A stretch of DNA of 64,000 bases from Diplodia intermedia (Eukaryota > Ascomycota > Dothideomycetes > Botryosphaeriales > Botryosphaeriaceae), in assembly GCA_021495925.1 (NCBI GenBank), contig JAKEKT010000013.1, positions 248,001 through 312,000 on the forward strand, in the 5' to 3' direction. The notes beneath the pieces were generated by a model. The model was not told the DNA's origin. It made no database searches and saw nothing but the letters and a program-made list of their open reading frames with translations. The translations under genes were made by a program, and so were the position numbers. Below are positions 25,437-37,619 of this stretch, one piece after another. The stretch's first letter is position 1; every line of letters begins with the position of its first letter.

Positions 25437-26685
25437 GGGGGCGGGGCTGGTTGGAGGGGTGAGGGGATGGTGAGGGTGTGATGGGGGGACTGGAGGGAGG
25501 GGCGTTTGATGGTGCCTTTTGGAGATATAGGGGCTGCGGCGTTCATATTTGTTATACCTTTTTGAGGTTGTAAATTGAGTTTGTGTCAGAGATGGCGAGT
25601 CAGTGTGATGGATGCCGTGGCTCTGTCGTGTGGTGTCATGGTACGTGACAAAGAAATTGCTTACTTGGATTTGCCTCATGGAACAATTCTACATGGGATG
25701 GCTAGTTGAGTAAAAGATCCGGACGTGAATGTAAGTTTTAAACTCTTGCATTTACGTCTAGATCTTGTATTTAACTACCTACCTAAATATTTTGGTTCGG
25801 AATCTATGTGTAAGGAATATGCGGGTGCGCAATTTGTTTGTCACCCACCGTGGTGTGACACCACTGGAAGCCGTAAGCAGCATCAGAAATAGCCGCTGCT
25901 GGGCTCCGAGGCAGTCGAGTATTTGCACTCGTTAGAGTAGTAATTTTTTCGCATTCATGGATCAAGAACGGAAACCCATGCAAATATACCAATAAGCATT
26001 CAGGGTCTACTCCACGTTGCTGTTGCCAAAACTACTTGCTCTTATCTTCCCCTCGCTCTCGCGCCCTGCACCACAAAACCGACTCCCTCACTCATTGCAC
26101 TAGACTTTGAGCGTTATGCCCTCCCATACTTACACTTACACAACCGCACAGCTATTCACGAGGAGACGGAGACGCAGACACCGTACCAGACCACTGCGCA
26201 CAGCGCCGCCGCGAATCCACATCATCAAGCATCCGCACAACAAAACAACGACCAAAAGAAGGGCATTGAACCATGATAGATGAACTCCCAACCCAAAGAT
26301 CACGACAGCTACCGCCCCAAAACATGCTTTTACAGCGATACCAAGCTACGCCATGCTAAACAAGTAAACGAGACCAGAAGAAGAAGCCCGCCTCAGTCCA
26401 AGCATTATGCACAAGGGGAAAACGAAAACGAATATATCCACCTCCCCCAATTTTACTCCCAACCGCTTGCTGCAACCCAAAAGAAAAAAAGCCCATATGA
26501 ACAACAAGCTGAGATTCATTCAGTCGACGACCACGCCATCATCACCGCGCAGCGGAGCCTGCGACGTGACTTGGACGACGGCGGCGAAATCCATTTCCAC
26601 GACTGGCAGTTGCGGCGGAGTAGTCGTTCCACCAGCAGCCGGACCAGCCCCATTTCCACCGCTCGTCCCCACCACTCCCCCCCTT
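25437..26685. other. Intergenic region with foldback element
   Basis: Convergent 3' flanks of the UstYa-like and Ulp1-like genes. Holds foldback copy A (25644-25845). From 26000 to 26500 the DNA is A- and C-rich without a supported gene. Confidence 0.4.
25644..25845. mobile_element. Foldback/MITE-like element, copy A (about 202 bp)
   Basis: The whole element is an imperfect inverted repeat. The outer ends read CGTGACAAAGAAATTGC on the left and GCGCAATTTGTTTGTCACC on the right. The inner arms are GTTGAGTAAAAGATCCGGAC (from 25705) against the complement of GTCTAGATCTTGTATTTAAC (ending at 25774), around a centre near 25740. Mismatches between arms are mostly transitions. No coding capacity. The same structure occurs at 35312-35516 and 58969-59168. 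Confidence 0.75.
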
Positions 26686-29600
26686 TCAAGCAGCAGCACC
26701 ACCAGCACGATGCGTCCCAAACACCGCCAGCATCCTCCCATAATCGCCCTCGACCTTCCCCCACAAGCTCACCCAATTCTCCTCCAGCCTCCTCGCCCTC
26801 CACGCCGCCATGTCGGCCAACTCCCCCACCAAGCCGGCGACCAGCTCCCTCTTCCCCGTCAGCCGCTCCAAGCGCTCCATCTTGGCCGCGTCCGCCTTCA
26901 CCACCGCCCTCGCGCCCTCGACGTACCGCGTGAGCTCCTTCATCGTCGCCGAGCCCGGGCCGGCCGCCCGCATCCGGGTCAGCGTCGCCATCATGCTCTC
27001 CGTCTGCTGGATGAGCGCCCGCATCTCGCCTTGCCGCCGCTCGTACGCCAGCCGCTGGGAGTTGAGGTGCGACGGGTGCGCGAGGCGGTCCGTCAGCGAC
27101 TTGGCGTCGGCCGTGTGCGCGGCGAGGTTTCGGAGTTGGCTGGCCCGTTCTCGGTAGCGGGCGTGGAAGTCGGCGAGCGCTTTGCTCATGTGCGCGAGGT
27201 AGTTTTGGATGGGGAGGGAGTGGGAGGTCGCAGGCACCGAGAAGTTGGCTGGATTGACGTCTGCATCTTGCTTGGCCTCGCCGGCTTTGTTCTTTGTGGG
27301 ACGGGGCGGTAAATCGGAGCCGGGGGTGATGCCTTGGAGGAGCATGGCGAGGATACCGCGCCAGATGGTCGGGTCAGGGTTCTGGCTGGGGGGGCTCATG
27401 TTGCAGAATACGTGGATAGCAGCGACGAGGCAGACGATTGGTTGGTCCCAGTAGTTTGTTGGAAGACCCAATTCGACGTACGAACTTTTCCAGGCCATAG
27501 GGTCGGCACCGTCTAGCGAGGCATTTAAGTAATCAATGGTGGCCGACTCCGTCTTTTTCTGCTCCCTTCGCGTGCCGTAAATGGTCATCTCTTTCGACTC
27601 AAGCTCTATCATCGCGAGAGACCAGTTATTGTCGATGTAAAATGGGACAAGTATTTTGCTATATTGCAAAAGCAAAAAAGAAGGCTGTGAGGCAGTTTTC
27701 GCTGTCGTAGTGATGGATGGCACTGCTATATGTGAGGCGCTGATAGGGTTAGCGAGTACTTGGCTGAGCGGTTCTTTTAACTCACCTTACGCTGCAGAAC
27801 ATTTGCAGGATGTGATCGAAAATAGGGGGTGGCAGAGTTTGATCGTTGTTAAGACGTCTCAGGGCCTCTGAATGATCTCCAGCCAGATGTTTAGCGCGTG
27901 CAACTTCTCCCATGTCCTGCTTCGAGCTGGCATCCTGTATACCAGTTTGGGCGGAATCCACTGGCCTCGGTGCTGCAGTAGACGCTATGCCGTTTGACGC
28001 ATTTGGTGTTGGGCCGTTGGGTGCCGTGGCGTTCCATGCCGGTACGCTCGATGCTGGAGCATTTGCAGCCGCGCTTCTCTGTACTGGGGAGTTCGATGCT
28101 GGGGCAGTGTACATAATCATGTTAGACATTGTACAGTTCGTCCTCGGGATGTTCGACTTCGGGATATTCGTCCTCGGGATGGTTGAAACTGGAGTGCTAG
28201 ACATCGGAACGCTCGATACTGGAGAATTGGACATCGGAGTGTCCGTCCGTGGAGAGTTCGGCATTGGGGCATTCATCTTTGCGGCGGTTGAAATGGACGT
28301 ATTAACCATGGGAGCATTCGACGTGGGAGTGTTGGAGATGGGAGTGTTGGAGATGGGGCTGCTCGTCCTCGCGGAATCTGACACCGGAGTCTTTGACGGT
28401 AGCCAGCACTCAGTGGATGATACCACGCGGTACTTTCCTGCGCCCTTCCACACAGGGTCCGACATGCGACGGTCTATCACAGGAGCAGGGCTGGGGGAAG
28501 GTTGGGGCAGCGGCTGAGGTCGAGGCAGTGTAGGACTGGCCGTTGACGGACGCACGGGGCCCGCTTTAGCGTGCGGCGCGGCAGGATGAGTCAGAGTCGA
28601 CAGGTCCATTCTCTGGCGCGTGCGCAACGGATCCGGCGCCTCTTGCGCTCCTCCGCCCCCACCGGGAGATTGGGATTGACGCAATGCCGGCGATGGCGGC
28701 GCCTGTTCGCGTCTCGCAGGCGCATCTGCTTGTGGTGGTCGGAACGGTGGCAGCAATGGAGTCGATTTGGATCGTGTCGTTTCGTTCACTGCTGCCGCCT
28801 GGGGCGGTGCCGGCGACGGATTTGCTGCCTGAGGGCCCGTCGGCTGTGACGGAATTGAGTCCGTCCGTGATACTGCTTTTGGACTAGAGCCATATTGACT
28901 CCGAGACTGCGCCGCCTGCGCGTTGGAAGGATTCGCCGGAATTTGTGTTACCTGAGGTCGTGCCGCCCCAGCTGCCGATTTTGTCTCGGATTCAGGCGGG
29001 CGCTGAGGCTGTGTCTTTTGTGCCTGTGATGTAATTTGCACCGAGCCGCCCACCGCTTCTGGCTGAGGCTGTACTTGTGATGGACTTGCCTGGGACGGCA
29101 CGACTCCAGTGCCTCCCATCGTGTTAGGACTAGGCTCAGGTTGAGGAGGAGGCTTTGCCAGCTGCATTGGTGGTAGAGTCACTTCTGCTCGTGCTGGACC
29201 ATCTACCGCTTCTCGCTGAGGCCGAGATTGGGGCTGCATCGGCCGATCTTGTGGGGTTGACCGAGCCGGCACCGATCCGGTCACTTCTTTCCTTTTGGGA
29301 TCAGGGTGGGATTTTGCTGGCTGTGCTGGTAAATCCATCACCTGTACTCTTGCGAAGCCATTCACCACTTGTAGCTGAGGCTGAGGCCGAGACTGGGGCT
29401 GTGTCGGGCGTGTTTGTGATGGAGACGACTGGACCAGCGCTTGTCCAACCACTTCTTTTGCGTGTGGCCCAGCAGAAGTCCGGGGAGCAGGTGTTTCCGA
29501 CGGGGCTTGTGATGAAGTCTTCGCCTTTGCTTGTGACGGAGATGAATTAGCCGGCGCTGGTTCAGCCACCCTTCTTACGGGAGGCTGGGACAAGGGTTGA

Positions 29601-30900
29601 AGGCAAGGTTTTTCGGGGGGTGCCTGCGACGGAGTTTTTGCCTGTTCCCGCGCTGGACCAACCACCACTGCTGGCTGGGGTCGAGGTTGAGGCTGCATCG
29701 ACTGAACAGGCTGTACCTGCGGTGGCTCATTACGCTCGACTTCATTCATGGCTTCAATCGAACTGGCACGCGGAACTGACGCCCTATCTGAGCGGGTGTC
29801 CATCTCATCGGTTGGGGTGAGCAGGCCCTGCTGCCTGCCACCGGCGAACTTTAATGTCGCATCCAGCGGCGACGGAAGGCTTTTCTGCGCAGCGATGATA
29901 TCCTTGTGCGCATTGGCCTCGGCTTCCTCTGCTTGCGCCCGCTGTCTCTCGGCCGGGGGTGGCCTCGCCTGGTCCTCGATCGTCCCAGCCTCACTCGCCG
30001 TCCTTTTTTTCGATCCCGCGCGTGCCTTCGTCGTGGCCGTGATCAGATCCGTCGCCCTATCCACATCGGTAGGTATCCACAGCTGCGTCCGGTCTTTTCC
30101 CCCCTTCTCAAAGGTCCCGTCAGCATTTCCTTGAGCCCTCTCCTCTCGCGCCCTCTCCAACTGGACTTTTGCCACGTCGAAGCTCACGTCCGTCATCTCT
30201 GCCATGCGGACGAGTTTGGATAGAAAGTCGCGCACAGCTAGCGGCGACTTTGTGCGCGGCGACGACGGGTCCGGGGACGGCTTGGAAGGCGACGATGGGC
30301 CGTCGACGATGGTGGCGCTGTTGAAGACGGCGTTCAGGTCGGCCTGTTCAATGTCCCACTGCGTGCACAGCTGTTTCTTGAAGCGGACGACGCGCGTGTT
30401 TTGTAACCTGGCGATGGTCGCGGCGTTGGCGATGCTGCTGTTGCCGCAGAGTTGGGGGCTGGTGGGGGTGCCGGTGGGGGTGCCGGTGGTTGAGTTGGAG
30501 GTGTTGGTGGTGGTGGCGGGCGAGGGCGAGAGCGAGTAGGGCACGCTGTCGCCGCTGCTGTCGTTGCGCGCGTGGTTGGTGGTGCGCTTGAGCTTGGCCG
30601 CGGGCGCGGGGCTGGCGGTGGACCTCGTGCTTCTGGTTTTGTGGGGCGCAACCGACGGGCTCTTGCTGCGTCAGGTCAGCGGCGGGCGCAGGCAGGGCGA
30701 GGGCGAAGGAGTTGGGATGGAGCATACGTGGTTGGTTTGCGGCGGGCGGCAGGCTTCTGCTTGCGCGGGGTTTTGGCGTGCGAGTTGATACGCGAGCCGG
30801 CGGCGGCATTGCTCACCTCGAAAGCGTCGCCAAGCGGCCCGTTGGGGGCAGCCATGGCGACCACAATCGTGTCGGCCTCGTTGTCGCTCATATCGAACAT
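26686..30900 (-). CDS. Proline-rich protein with degenerate Ulp1-like domain, 1368 aa
   Basis: Exons 30900-30728, 30665-27786 and 27739-26686, with introns of 62 and 46 bp. The start MFDMSDNEAD is chosen at 30900; in-frame alternatives are 30927 and 30891. Residues about 60-200 hold a conserved-looking segment (VVRFKKQLCTQWDIEQADL). Roughly 250-850 is disordered P/Q/S/A-rich sequence with diverged repeats around QPQSRPQ. Residues about 850-970 are a tandem of pentapeptides of the type xSNxP. Residues about 1000-1145 align by eye with the Ulp1-like domain of the protein coded at 39837-42194, including DPTIWRGILAMLLQ against its SSGNLWRFILRCCLQ. The catalytic His is Asn (NNW, 1056), Asp is Gly (1073) and Cys is Val (1120, with a Cys at 1121). 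A long helical, probably coiled-coil tail follows. Likely a non-catalytic pseudoprotease; partner unknown. Confidence 0.75.
27995..28365 (-). repeat. 15-bp minisatellite coding pentapeptide repeats
   Basis: About 25 tandem 15-bp units inside exon 2 of the proline-rich gene, read on the minus strand. Example units are ISNTP, TSNAP, MPNSP, MSNSP, VSSVP, MSSTP, RTNIP, KSNIP and ASNSP. Units vary but Pro at position 5 and Asn or Ser at position 3 are kept. This is unrelated to the A(D/N)LXX pentapeptide-repeat family. Confidence 0.8.
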
Positions 30901-30927
30901 GGGGAGGCGCGGGACGGGGCAAGGCAA

Positions 30928-33900
30928 GAACTGGGAGGTGCAACGGCCGGGAGAACAGGATTGTGAGGTTTGACGTGCGCGACGCCAGCGGGCGAGCGCC
31001 GGAGCGAGGCAGCGCCAGTGCCAGCTAGCAGAGCAACTAGCCCAGCAGACGCACTACCACCCGAGTGCACGCGCCGCCCGCCGCCGGCAGGGAGGCAGGT
31101 CCGGTCCGACTTAGGCAGGCTCACCTATCGTCCGAGCGCCGCCCGCCCCGCCGCCCATTGGCCTGCGCCAGCGCCGCTTCTCCACTCCCGCCCGCCCCAT
31201 CCGGCGCAACACACTCCACTCGGCGCCTGCCCGCATCTGCCTTTCGCTGCCCGCGGGTGTGGTGGCTGATGGGGGCGGCCTGCAGACGCGGCAGACGCCG
31301 TGCTTTGACTTCGGGAAGTCTCACCGTGTTCGCCACATTGCCCTTCGCCATTCCTCGACTGAGACGCCACCTTGCTCCGGCTGCTGCTTTGGCGAACGGG
31401 TCAGTCGACACAGCTAGCCCGAAAGCAGCCGTGGCTGACGCACGACTTCACACGCATCCGGACCCGTCTCCGAGCCGACTTCACTCCATTTTCTGACATA
31501 TCGTAGGCGCCGCATGGTTGTGCTGCCCGAACACCAAATGCGGGCAATACGGATGCTTGATCCCTGCCTCGCACTTCCCTGCTGACCTGTCTGACTGACT
31601 TCGCCCAGCTCGAGCCTGTGCCCTTTCTTCCTCTACGACACAGAGTTCAAACCTAGCCTTGCTTCGGCCGCGAATCATTCAGCGTAAATACCGCATCTGA
31701 CATTATGGGAAGACGGGCAAACTCGGCACGGGTCAGGTCTCTCGATCACTCGATCGGCTGCATTATTCGCATCCCGTCTTCCGCACTCATGAAATTAATT
31801 ACATGGCAGCGACATCTTCGACCACACTCATTTTGGTGAGCTGCAAAGACCAGAGCTCCCAAATTGACAATGCGGCCAGTCCCGTACTTTTGGAGTCTCA
31901 CACAGTTGGGCCTACGTGCATGGCAGCAATGCAATGCACTGTCAAGCACTTTCCTGCCCCCTCTCACGCCTGCTCAGAGTATCTAGCGCCAGCTCTCTTG
32001 GACTCCAGAGCCGGCCTGCAGCAAGCAATGAAAAGCGAAACAAGAGAACAGCAACATGGTCGTGTCACCTTTGTCACGTGAGCGGAGAGGCCCAATCGCT
32101 CTCGTTTATCGGTCATCGTTGGTCGGTGGGCTGCTCGAAGAACAACGGGAATACTGCCTTGTTCTGGGCTCGTAGAATGCTTTTTCTAACCCGACAGCCG
32201 CCTCACTAAGGACCTAGGAAGGATCTAACGTCATGGCACTGATAGGCTAATTCGGAATGTCATGGCGCTACACCGGCTCAAAAGGAGCGGGTTTTCCCAC
32301 GAACAAGGTGTGGACCTTCTTAATTCGGCATTGCCCAGTCATCGCCGACTCTTCCTCCAGGCTTTCGCCTTCGCCGTGACGGCCGTCGTAGTACACGCAG
32401 AACTGAGACCCGAGTCTAGCGAGACAGCTGGCCCGGCCCACATGTTTCCAACGCTGCCAGGCTGTGCAACACCTCACCGTCCTTTTCGACCCATTTTCTT
32501 TGCCTCGTCCTCACCGACAAGGTTTCCGGTCGTCCGGCCAATCATGGGACTGGATGACGTAATCGCGCCGCGGGCGAGCCCCGCACTTAATCTGCCCAGC
32601 CGGCCTACGTGCCGCAGGAAGCGATGCACTGATCACGACAGTAGTCTTGAGACCGATGACCGTCTTGATCACTGTCTCGGCTATGAAGTTATCTCTGCTG
32701 CAACTCCATCCAGACATGCTGACTGCTTAATGCCCGGTCTTCGACCGTTAAGTCCCGGAAGTTGACGCTACCGGATGACACAACACTGCCTCACACACCC
32801 GATCGCCAAGCTCCTGGGTCCTCTACCGGGTCGCTCCTCTGATTTCTGCTTTCGCCCGAAGTATCTTGTTCTTTGATAAGCCAGCATATTCGTTGTTCAA
32901 CCGGCCTGCTGACATTACCACGCAGTCACTCAGTCAGCTCAACATCGCATCTGGTACAACGAGCTGGCAGGATCCTAGGCCCTTTCGGCGACGTGGTGAT
33001 GTCAGCTCCAGGGAGAAAATAACCCAGTGCAGGGAAGCAAAGATTGAATAAGACCGTCGCGTTAGTGATTCTACCATACCACACCATTGCATACCACTAA
33101 ACAGTTTTCCTCCAAATTTACTGCATATCCTCCGCCGGTTTTCCATCATGTAGGTTCCCTCACAAACCACCAACTTGCCGAGCGAAACGCCTTGAGCGTG
33201 TTCTCTCTATCCCAACCCTCAAGCGACTCCTTCGGCTTAATCCATCTAACTATCCGTCCTCCTTCCCCGCCGTTACGAAAAGTTCCGCCGTGAAGAAAAG
33301 TCCTGCCGTGAAGAAAGTTCGCCATAAAGAAAGTTCCCGGTGGAAAAAAAATCTTTCTGGTTATAACAAAAGTTCTTCCTTAGTAGAAGCGCTCGGCTGC
33401 TGTGTTTTCAACTAAGCTGCTAAAGCGTAAATGAAGTGTCGTTCTGAAAATCAACTATGGTGGAATACATCCGTGGACAAAAGACCGCCAAAAAAAAAAT
33501 GAAAATGAATGGTGCAGGGGAGATGCTAAAGGTGATTCGAACGGACCAACCTACCGTATGTGGAATTTGTCGTAAGCTATAATCCGAGGCGTGTTATAAG
33601 CGAGTGTTGTACTACTAACCACGAGGCCGGGTTTTTTCTTTGTCGATGAAAATGCTGTTGAAGTAGAATCATTATAACAATAATGTACGTTCAACGGGCG
33701 AGAGAAATAATGCCAGACGGCCGACCAGCCGATTAGTGTAGTGGTTCGTGCTCATTATTCTTACGTGATGGTGACGGAAGGCGAGATTCTGTCTGTCGAC
33801 CCATTTTGATTGGTCTGGTCTAACAGTCCCTTGTCAGCCCGCCAGCCCGAGCTGTCACATGTAATACCTCGGCTCGCTCTTAATTCTATCGCGCCCAGTC

Positions 33901-35005
33901 GGCTGCCCAGCATCTTCTCCTACTTGAGCCCACATTTTCCAATTCAATCCATCCGGCCCATCTATCCGTCCTCCTCTATTCACGCTCTCTATCTCCCTCA
34001 TCCGCGAAGACTTTACGTTCCTAGCTATTGCAGAGCCCCCACGGTGATAATTCTATCCTACCCTATTACAAACAATTCCCATAACTCGTCATGTCACATC
34101 TACTTATAGACAAGCCCACTCTGACTACGCGCAGTAGCTTGCTTGAGGTGAGGAGGAAACAAAGCTTAGCCGATAAGAGGCAAGTTTCACGGCTAGTAGG
34201 GGCTGTAAGGGAGGTCACTTAGAAAGAAATGCCTGAAAAGGATATTATTGCTGTTGACTGGAGCGTAGTCTTATTACTGCCTTCTAGGAGACGTAACGTT
34301 GGTATAGTCGGGTTTATAAGACTATTGCGGGAGGAAATGCCTTCATTGAAGTAAAGTTAGGATTGCTAGATAAGAACAGCAGCAGAAGCCAAAACACAAT
34401 GCCCGCACAACACGGAGAATTTTTCGAGTCAAGGCTCACACCAAGCTTACAGCCAGTCTAATGGCTGACATGCGTACAGCGCACCTCCTCTCGTATCGCG
34501 CGGAGAACACAGCCGTCATAATCTGTCAAGGCTGACCCGAGGCAGACCCGTGGTGCATTAAAAGTCCTTGCACTGATGATTCACGATGCTCATCATGGGT
34601 AAGCTGCAAGGGGCCCCATGCTGACGTGAGACTAGTATGACTTTTTACAGAGCAACACGCATAATTTGCATCCGAAAAAGTATGACTGCGTCTCCGTAAG
34701 GCTGGGCACGACCACGAAACTTGCAACTCGTCATGCTGCAGCAATGAATGAATTGGTAACCCTATCATGTGCCCTCCGCGATGTTTTCTGCTACGGAAAT
34801 CACATTTTTCGCTGTCCGTGGATGCATCGCGTCTTTGGAGATGATTGAGCCATTCAAGGGTAGTACTGGCCCCTGTCAGAATTGCTGGCAGCGGCTACGT
34901 GGCAGCCCCTACAGGAAACCTTCCGCATTGGCATTGCCATACTGCAGTGGACCCACACTGTCACACCACATGTTTATGCAACGTTCCATTAGCACCTTTT
35001 TGGAC
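30928..35005. other. Long gene-poor region
   Basis: No supported gene in about 4 kb. 30930-31500 is GC-rich and is the likely promoter and 5' UTR of the minus-strand Ulp1-like gene. 33270-34400 is AT-richer, with the short tandem repeat at 33269-33337, a run of nine A near 33490, and short open stretches near 34130-34350 that look like a degraded element but match nothing I can name. Confidence 0.4.
33269..33337. repeat. Short degenerate tandem repeat (about 17-18 bp, four copies)
   Basis: Successive units GCCGTTACGAAAAGTTCC, GCCGTGAAGAAAAGTCCT, GCCGTGAAGAAAGTTC and GCCATAAAGAAAGTTCC. No coding context. Confidence 0.7.
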
Positions 35006-35362
35006 TTACAAGCCGATCAGGGCTCTGTCTGTTTCAGTCGGTGCGGCTGCACCATCATCGCTAACTGCTTTTGCAGATGACGTAGAGGACTTCTGCACCG
35101 CCTCGGTTGTCCCCGCATTCTCCGACGCCGGCTCGACGGACACTTCAGTGGTTGTGGTCGGCGTGCTATCAGCGGCATCTGCTGTTTCAGAGGACGTCGA
35201 CGGTTTAGACGTATTCTCCGCCACCGCATCCTTGTTCTTTCTCGGGCGTCCAGACCTTGGCTTGTTTGCAACGTGCTCGTCCAAGGGTGGCTCGTTCCCA
35301 TCGGGATTCCCGGGTGACAAAAGTAATTGCACCCCCGTGTTTACCCTACACAAACACTGCAT
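35006..35362 (-). pseudogene. AT-hook protein fragment, 5' end replaced by a foldback element
   Basis: Minus-strand frame of low complexity typical of a nuclear protein: an AT-hook core (KPRSGRPRKNK), then Ser/Thr/Ala-rich acidic sequence (for example SSETADAADSTPTTTTEVSV). Its upstream part (about 35362-35312) lies inside the left arm of foldback copy B, so the original start is lost and the ATG at 35362 is supplied by the element. The frame ends at a GTAAGT that could be an intron donor (about 35005), with a possible acceptor about 68 bases on. Family not recognised beyond the AT-hook. Confidence 0.4.
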
Positions 35363-35516
35363 TACCAAGTTGGTGTAGGTAGTTGAATATAAGATTCGGA
35401 CGTAAACGTACGTTTTACATGCACATATCTACGTTCGTATCTTGTATTTAACTATCCACCCGGTGAGAGAATATTGTTTATGAGGCAAATGCGGCTAGGC
35501 AACTTCTTTTGTCACC
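35312..35516. mobile_element. Foldback/MITE-like element, copy B (about 205 bp)
   Basis: Ends are GGTGACAAAAGTAATTGCAC on the left and GGCAACTTCTTTTGTCACC on the right, which are inverted repeats. Inner arms are TAGTTGAATATAAGATTCGG (from 35380) and the complement of ACGTTCGTATCTTGTATTTA (about 35431-35450). Same structure and size as copies A and C. Confidence 0.75.
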
Positions 35517-35523
35517 AACGTGG

Positions 35524-37619
35524 CGCCGAGCTTCGTAGTACAACCGGGTAATGTGTCGGTCGGAGATCTTCGTAGTTCACTCGATTTGAGGTGTTTGGGT
35601 GCCCATGCACTTCAGCGTGACGGCCTGAGCCCGTGTGGCGGATGGGGTTTGAGACATGGCGTGCTGGTGTGTTGCCTTGCTGCTGTGGTGCTGGCGGCGT
35701 GATGCTGCTGCATGCCGCTCCGGCGATCAAATATGCTGGTGAGTTGCAAAATGGCGGTGTGCGATGCATGCATTGCTATTGAGCCCGATGAGAACATCCT
35801 CCGCCGTCCGGTCATAGTCAGCTGTGCCGTCAGTGAGATGAAGTCGGGGCCCTTGGCCAGCTTGTGCTAGATGACTCCGCGCAGGCAAGACACTGTACAA
35901 GGCTATCGTGCCCGGGTGGTAGAATATCAGACGGTTGGCAGTATAAGTAAAGACAACGCCATCGTCGGAAGAATCAAGGGTCAGGCCGCTGTCGTCTTGT
36001 CCGAACGCCCGTGGGTTGAGCGAGCCGCTCGGGTCGGCGGAGGTAGCTCTAATGCTGCACCCACTTGAGGGACTTGGCGATAGCTCTCCACCGCACCATC
36101 AATATACACCTCTTTGACGGTAGACAGGGTCCTCTGCCCCCGAAGAAGACCTGCCCCTCAGCCTCGATGTCAACCACCAGTACTGCAACCCGTGCTCTTT
36201 TTTCGAAGCTTACGGTGCTAACGGCCAAGAAAGGTTCTTTGGATCGTATTGATCTCCATCACAATCCGAACTGGGCATGGCCTCTCGCCGTGCCAATGCT
36301 TCTTGGCATATTAAGCCGTTTCGTCGAGGTAAAGGCAAGGCTGGACCCAAAATGCGTATAGTAAAAATCGGTGATGTATTTGGAATGGACGAGGACAACG
36401 ACATGCACGTCTGACGTGCTCTCTAGGCAAAGGTTTAGGCAGGCTGGGGGCTTGTTAGTTGTCGGCACTAGAATGGGTTGTTTTAAGAGCACTTGTCATA
36501 CATGCTCCCAATATTTCCAAACCACATCAGCGAACTAACTTCTGCGGCCTTCGTAGTTCCCATCATCATCATGGGGCGGAAGTAAGCGCCAATTTAGGCA
36601 TCTCGTCAGTTTGTGCGACCGTCACACGTGTGAGGCTGCGTTGCACGGTGCTGGTGTCTGGTTCGGGGTAAAGAACGAGAGTCAACTTCGAACGTCTGGA
36701 AGCTGCGGCACGGGCCGCTGCGCTGCGGGGTCGTAGCAAATCATCGCTGTCACTGTTACTGCTCCTCGTGCTTTGCGAGGCCCATGAGGTTTGCTCCTGT
36801 TGATGGGCTGGTGGGCGAGGCTCAGGCTTTCTTGGTTCTTGTGTTTTGCTTCCGCTTCGTTGATCGCTTGGTTCATAGACTACAGTTTTCTCCCTTACTA
36901 AGTAGACTTTTAAGTGGCGCGTCTGACTACAGCTAACATCAGAATCCGGATACTGCAGTGCGCCAGCTTAGCGAAACCGACTTGCGAGGCTGTGAGTCGA
37001 CCGAAACATCAAGGCTGGCCCCATAATCGACCTTGTGGCTTGCGATTGAGCCTCTTTGTTGATGCCTAGAAATAGGCTCCAATTTTATCGCAAGAGGGTG
37101 CAGTACAGCGCAAGCTCATTGGTGGCTTGTATAGTGGGGTCCAACAGTCAGCTCAGCCTGCTGGGTGCTAATTCGGAGTGGGGTCCGCACGTCGGCTCAG
37201 CTCGGTGGGGTGCTGATTCGGAGCTGAAGTCGTGTAGTCTCTAGTATCTACTACTTTTACGGACGGATAAATCCTGTCGACTATCGAGATCCTGCTTGAT
37301 ATGACAGATTTCTAATAGGGTAAGAGCACTGTAGGGGCCAGCTTTCATGCGATAGGTAAGGGTGTATTCGAGTCTTCCTAGATGGCCCCTCCAGCCGACC
37401 AAACCCTTGTCCGCCCACGGAAATGCAGGCTTCTTATCATGCAAGTAAGCAGCCACCTAGTGTCCTACTGACCGGATGCTGTCAGCACATGATTGGAGCC
37501 GCATTCAATTGCCCCCATGGTGGAGGCACATATCAATCAGTGTCGATACGTCTCATGAGTCTTGATTGTCATGCGTCTTTCCAATTATCCCATCTCAGCC
37601 TCGCCGGCACAACAGAGAC
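35524..37619. other. Gene-poor region
   Basis: No supported coding sequence or RNA. A direct repeat of about 55-60 bp lies at 37130-37230, two units of GTCAGCTCAGCCTGCTGGGTGC type followed by TAATTCGGAGTGGGGTCC, in which the second copy differs by several substitutions. Confidence 0.35.

Noticed and set aside
24432..26280. RiPP precursor beside the UstYa-like gene
   Set aside because: No signal peptide followed by repeated cores with KR/KK sites was found on either strand.
33725..33805. tRNA-like or SINE-like sequence with an A-box-like TAGTGTAGTGG
   Set aside because: No acceptor stem pairing, no proper anticodon arm and no B-box match (GGTTCGANTCC); only one short motif agrees.
34130..34400. 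Possible transposon coding remnant
   Set aside because: Short open stretches (for example KDIIAVDWSVVLLLPSRRR) match no transposase or reverse-transcriptase motif I know.
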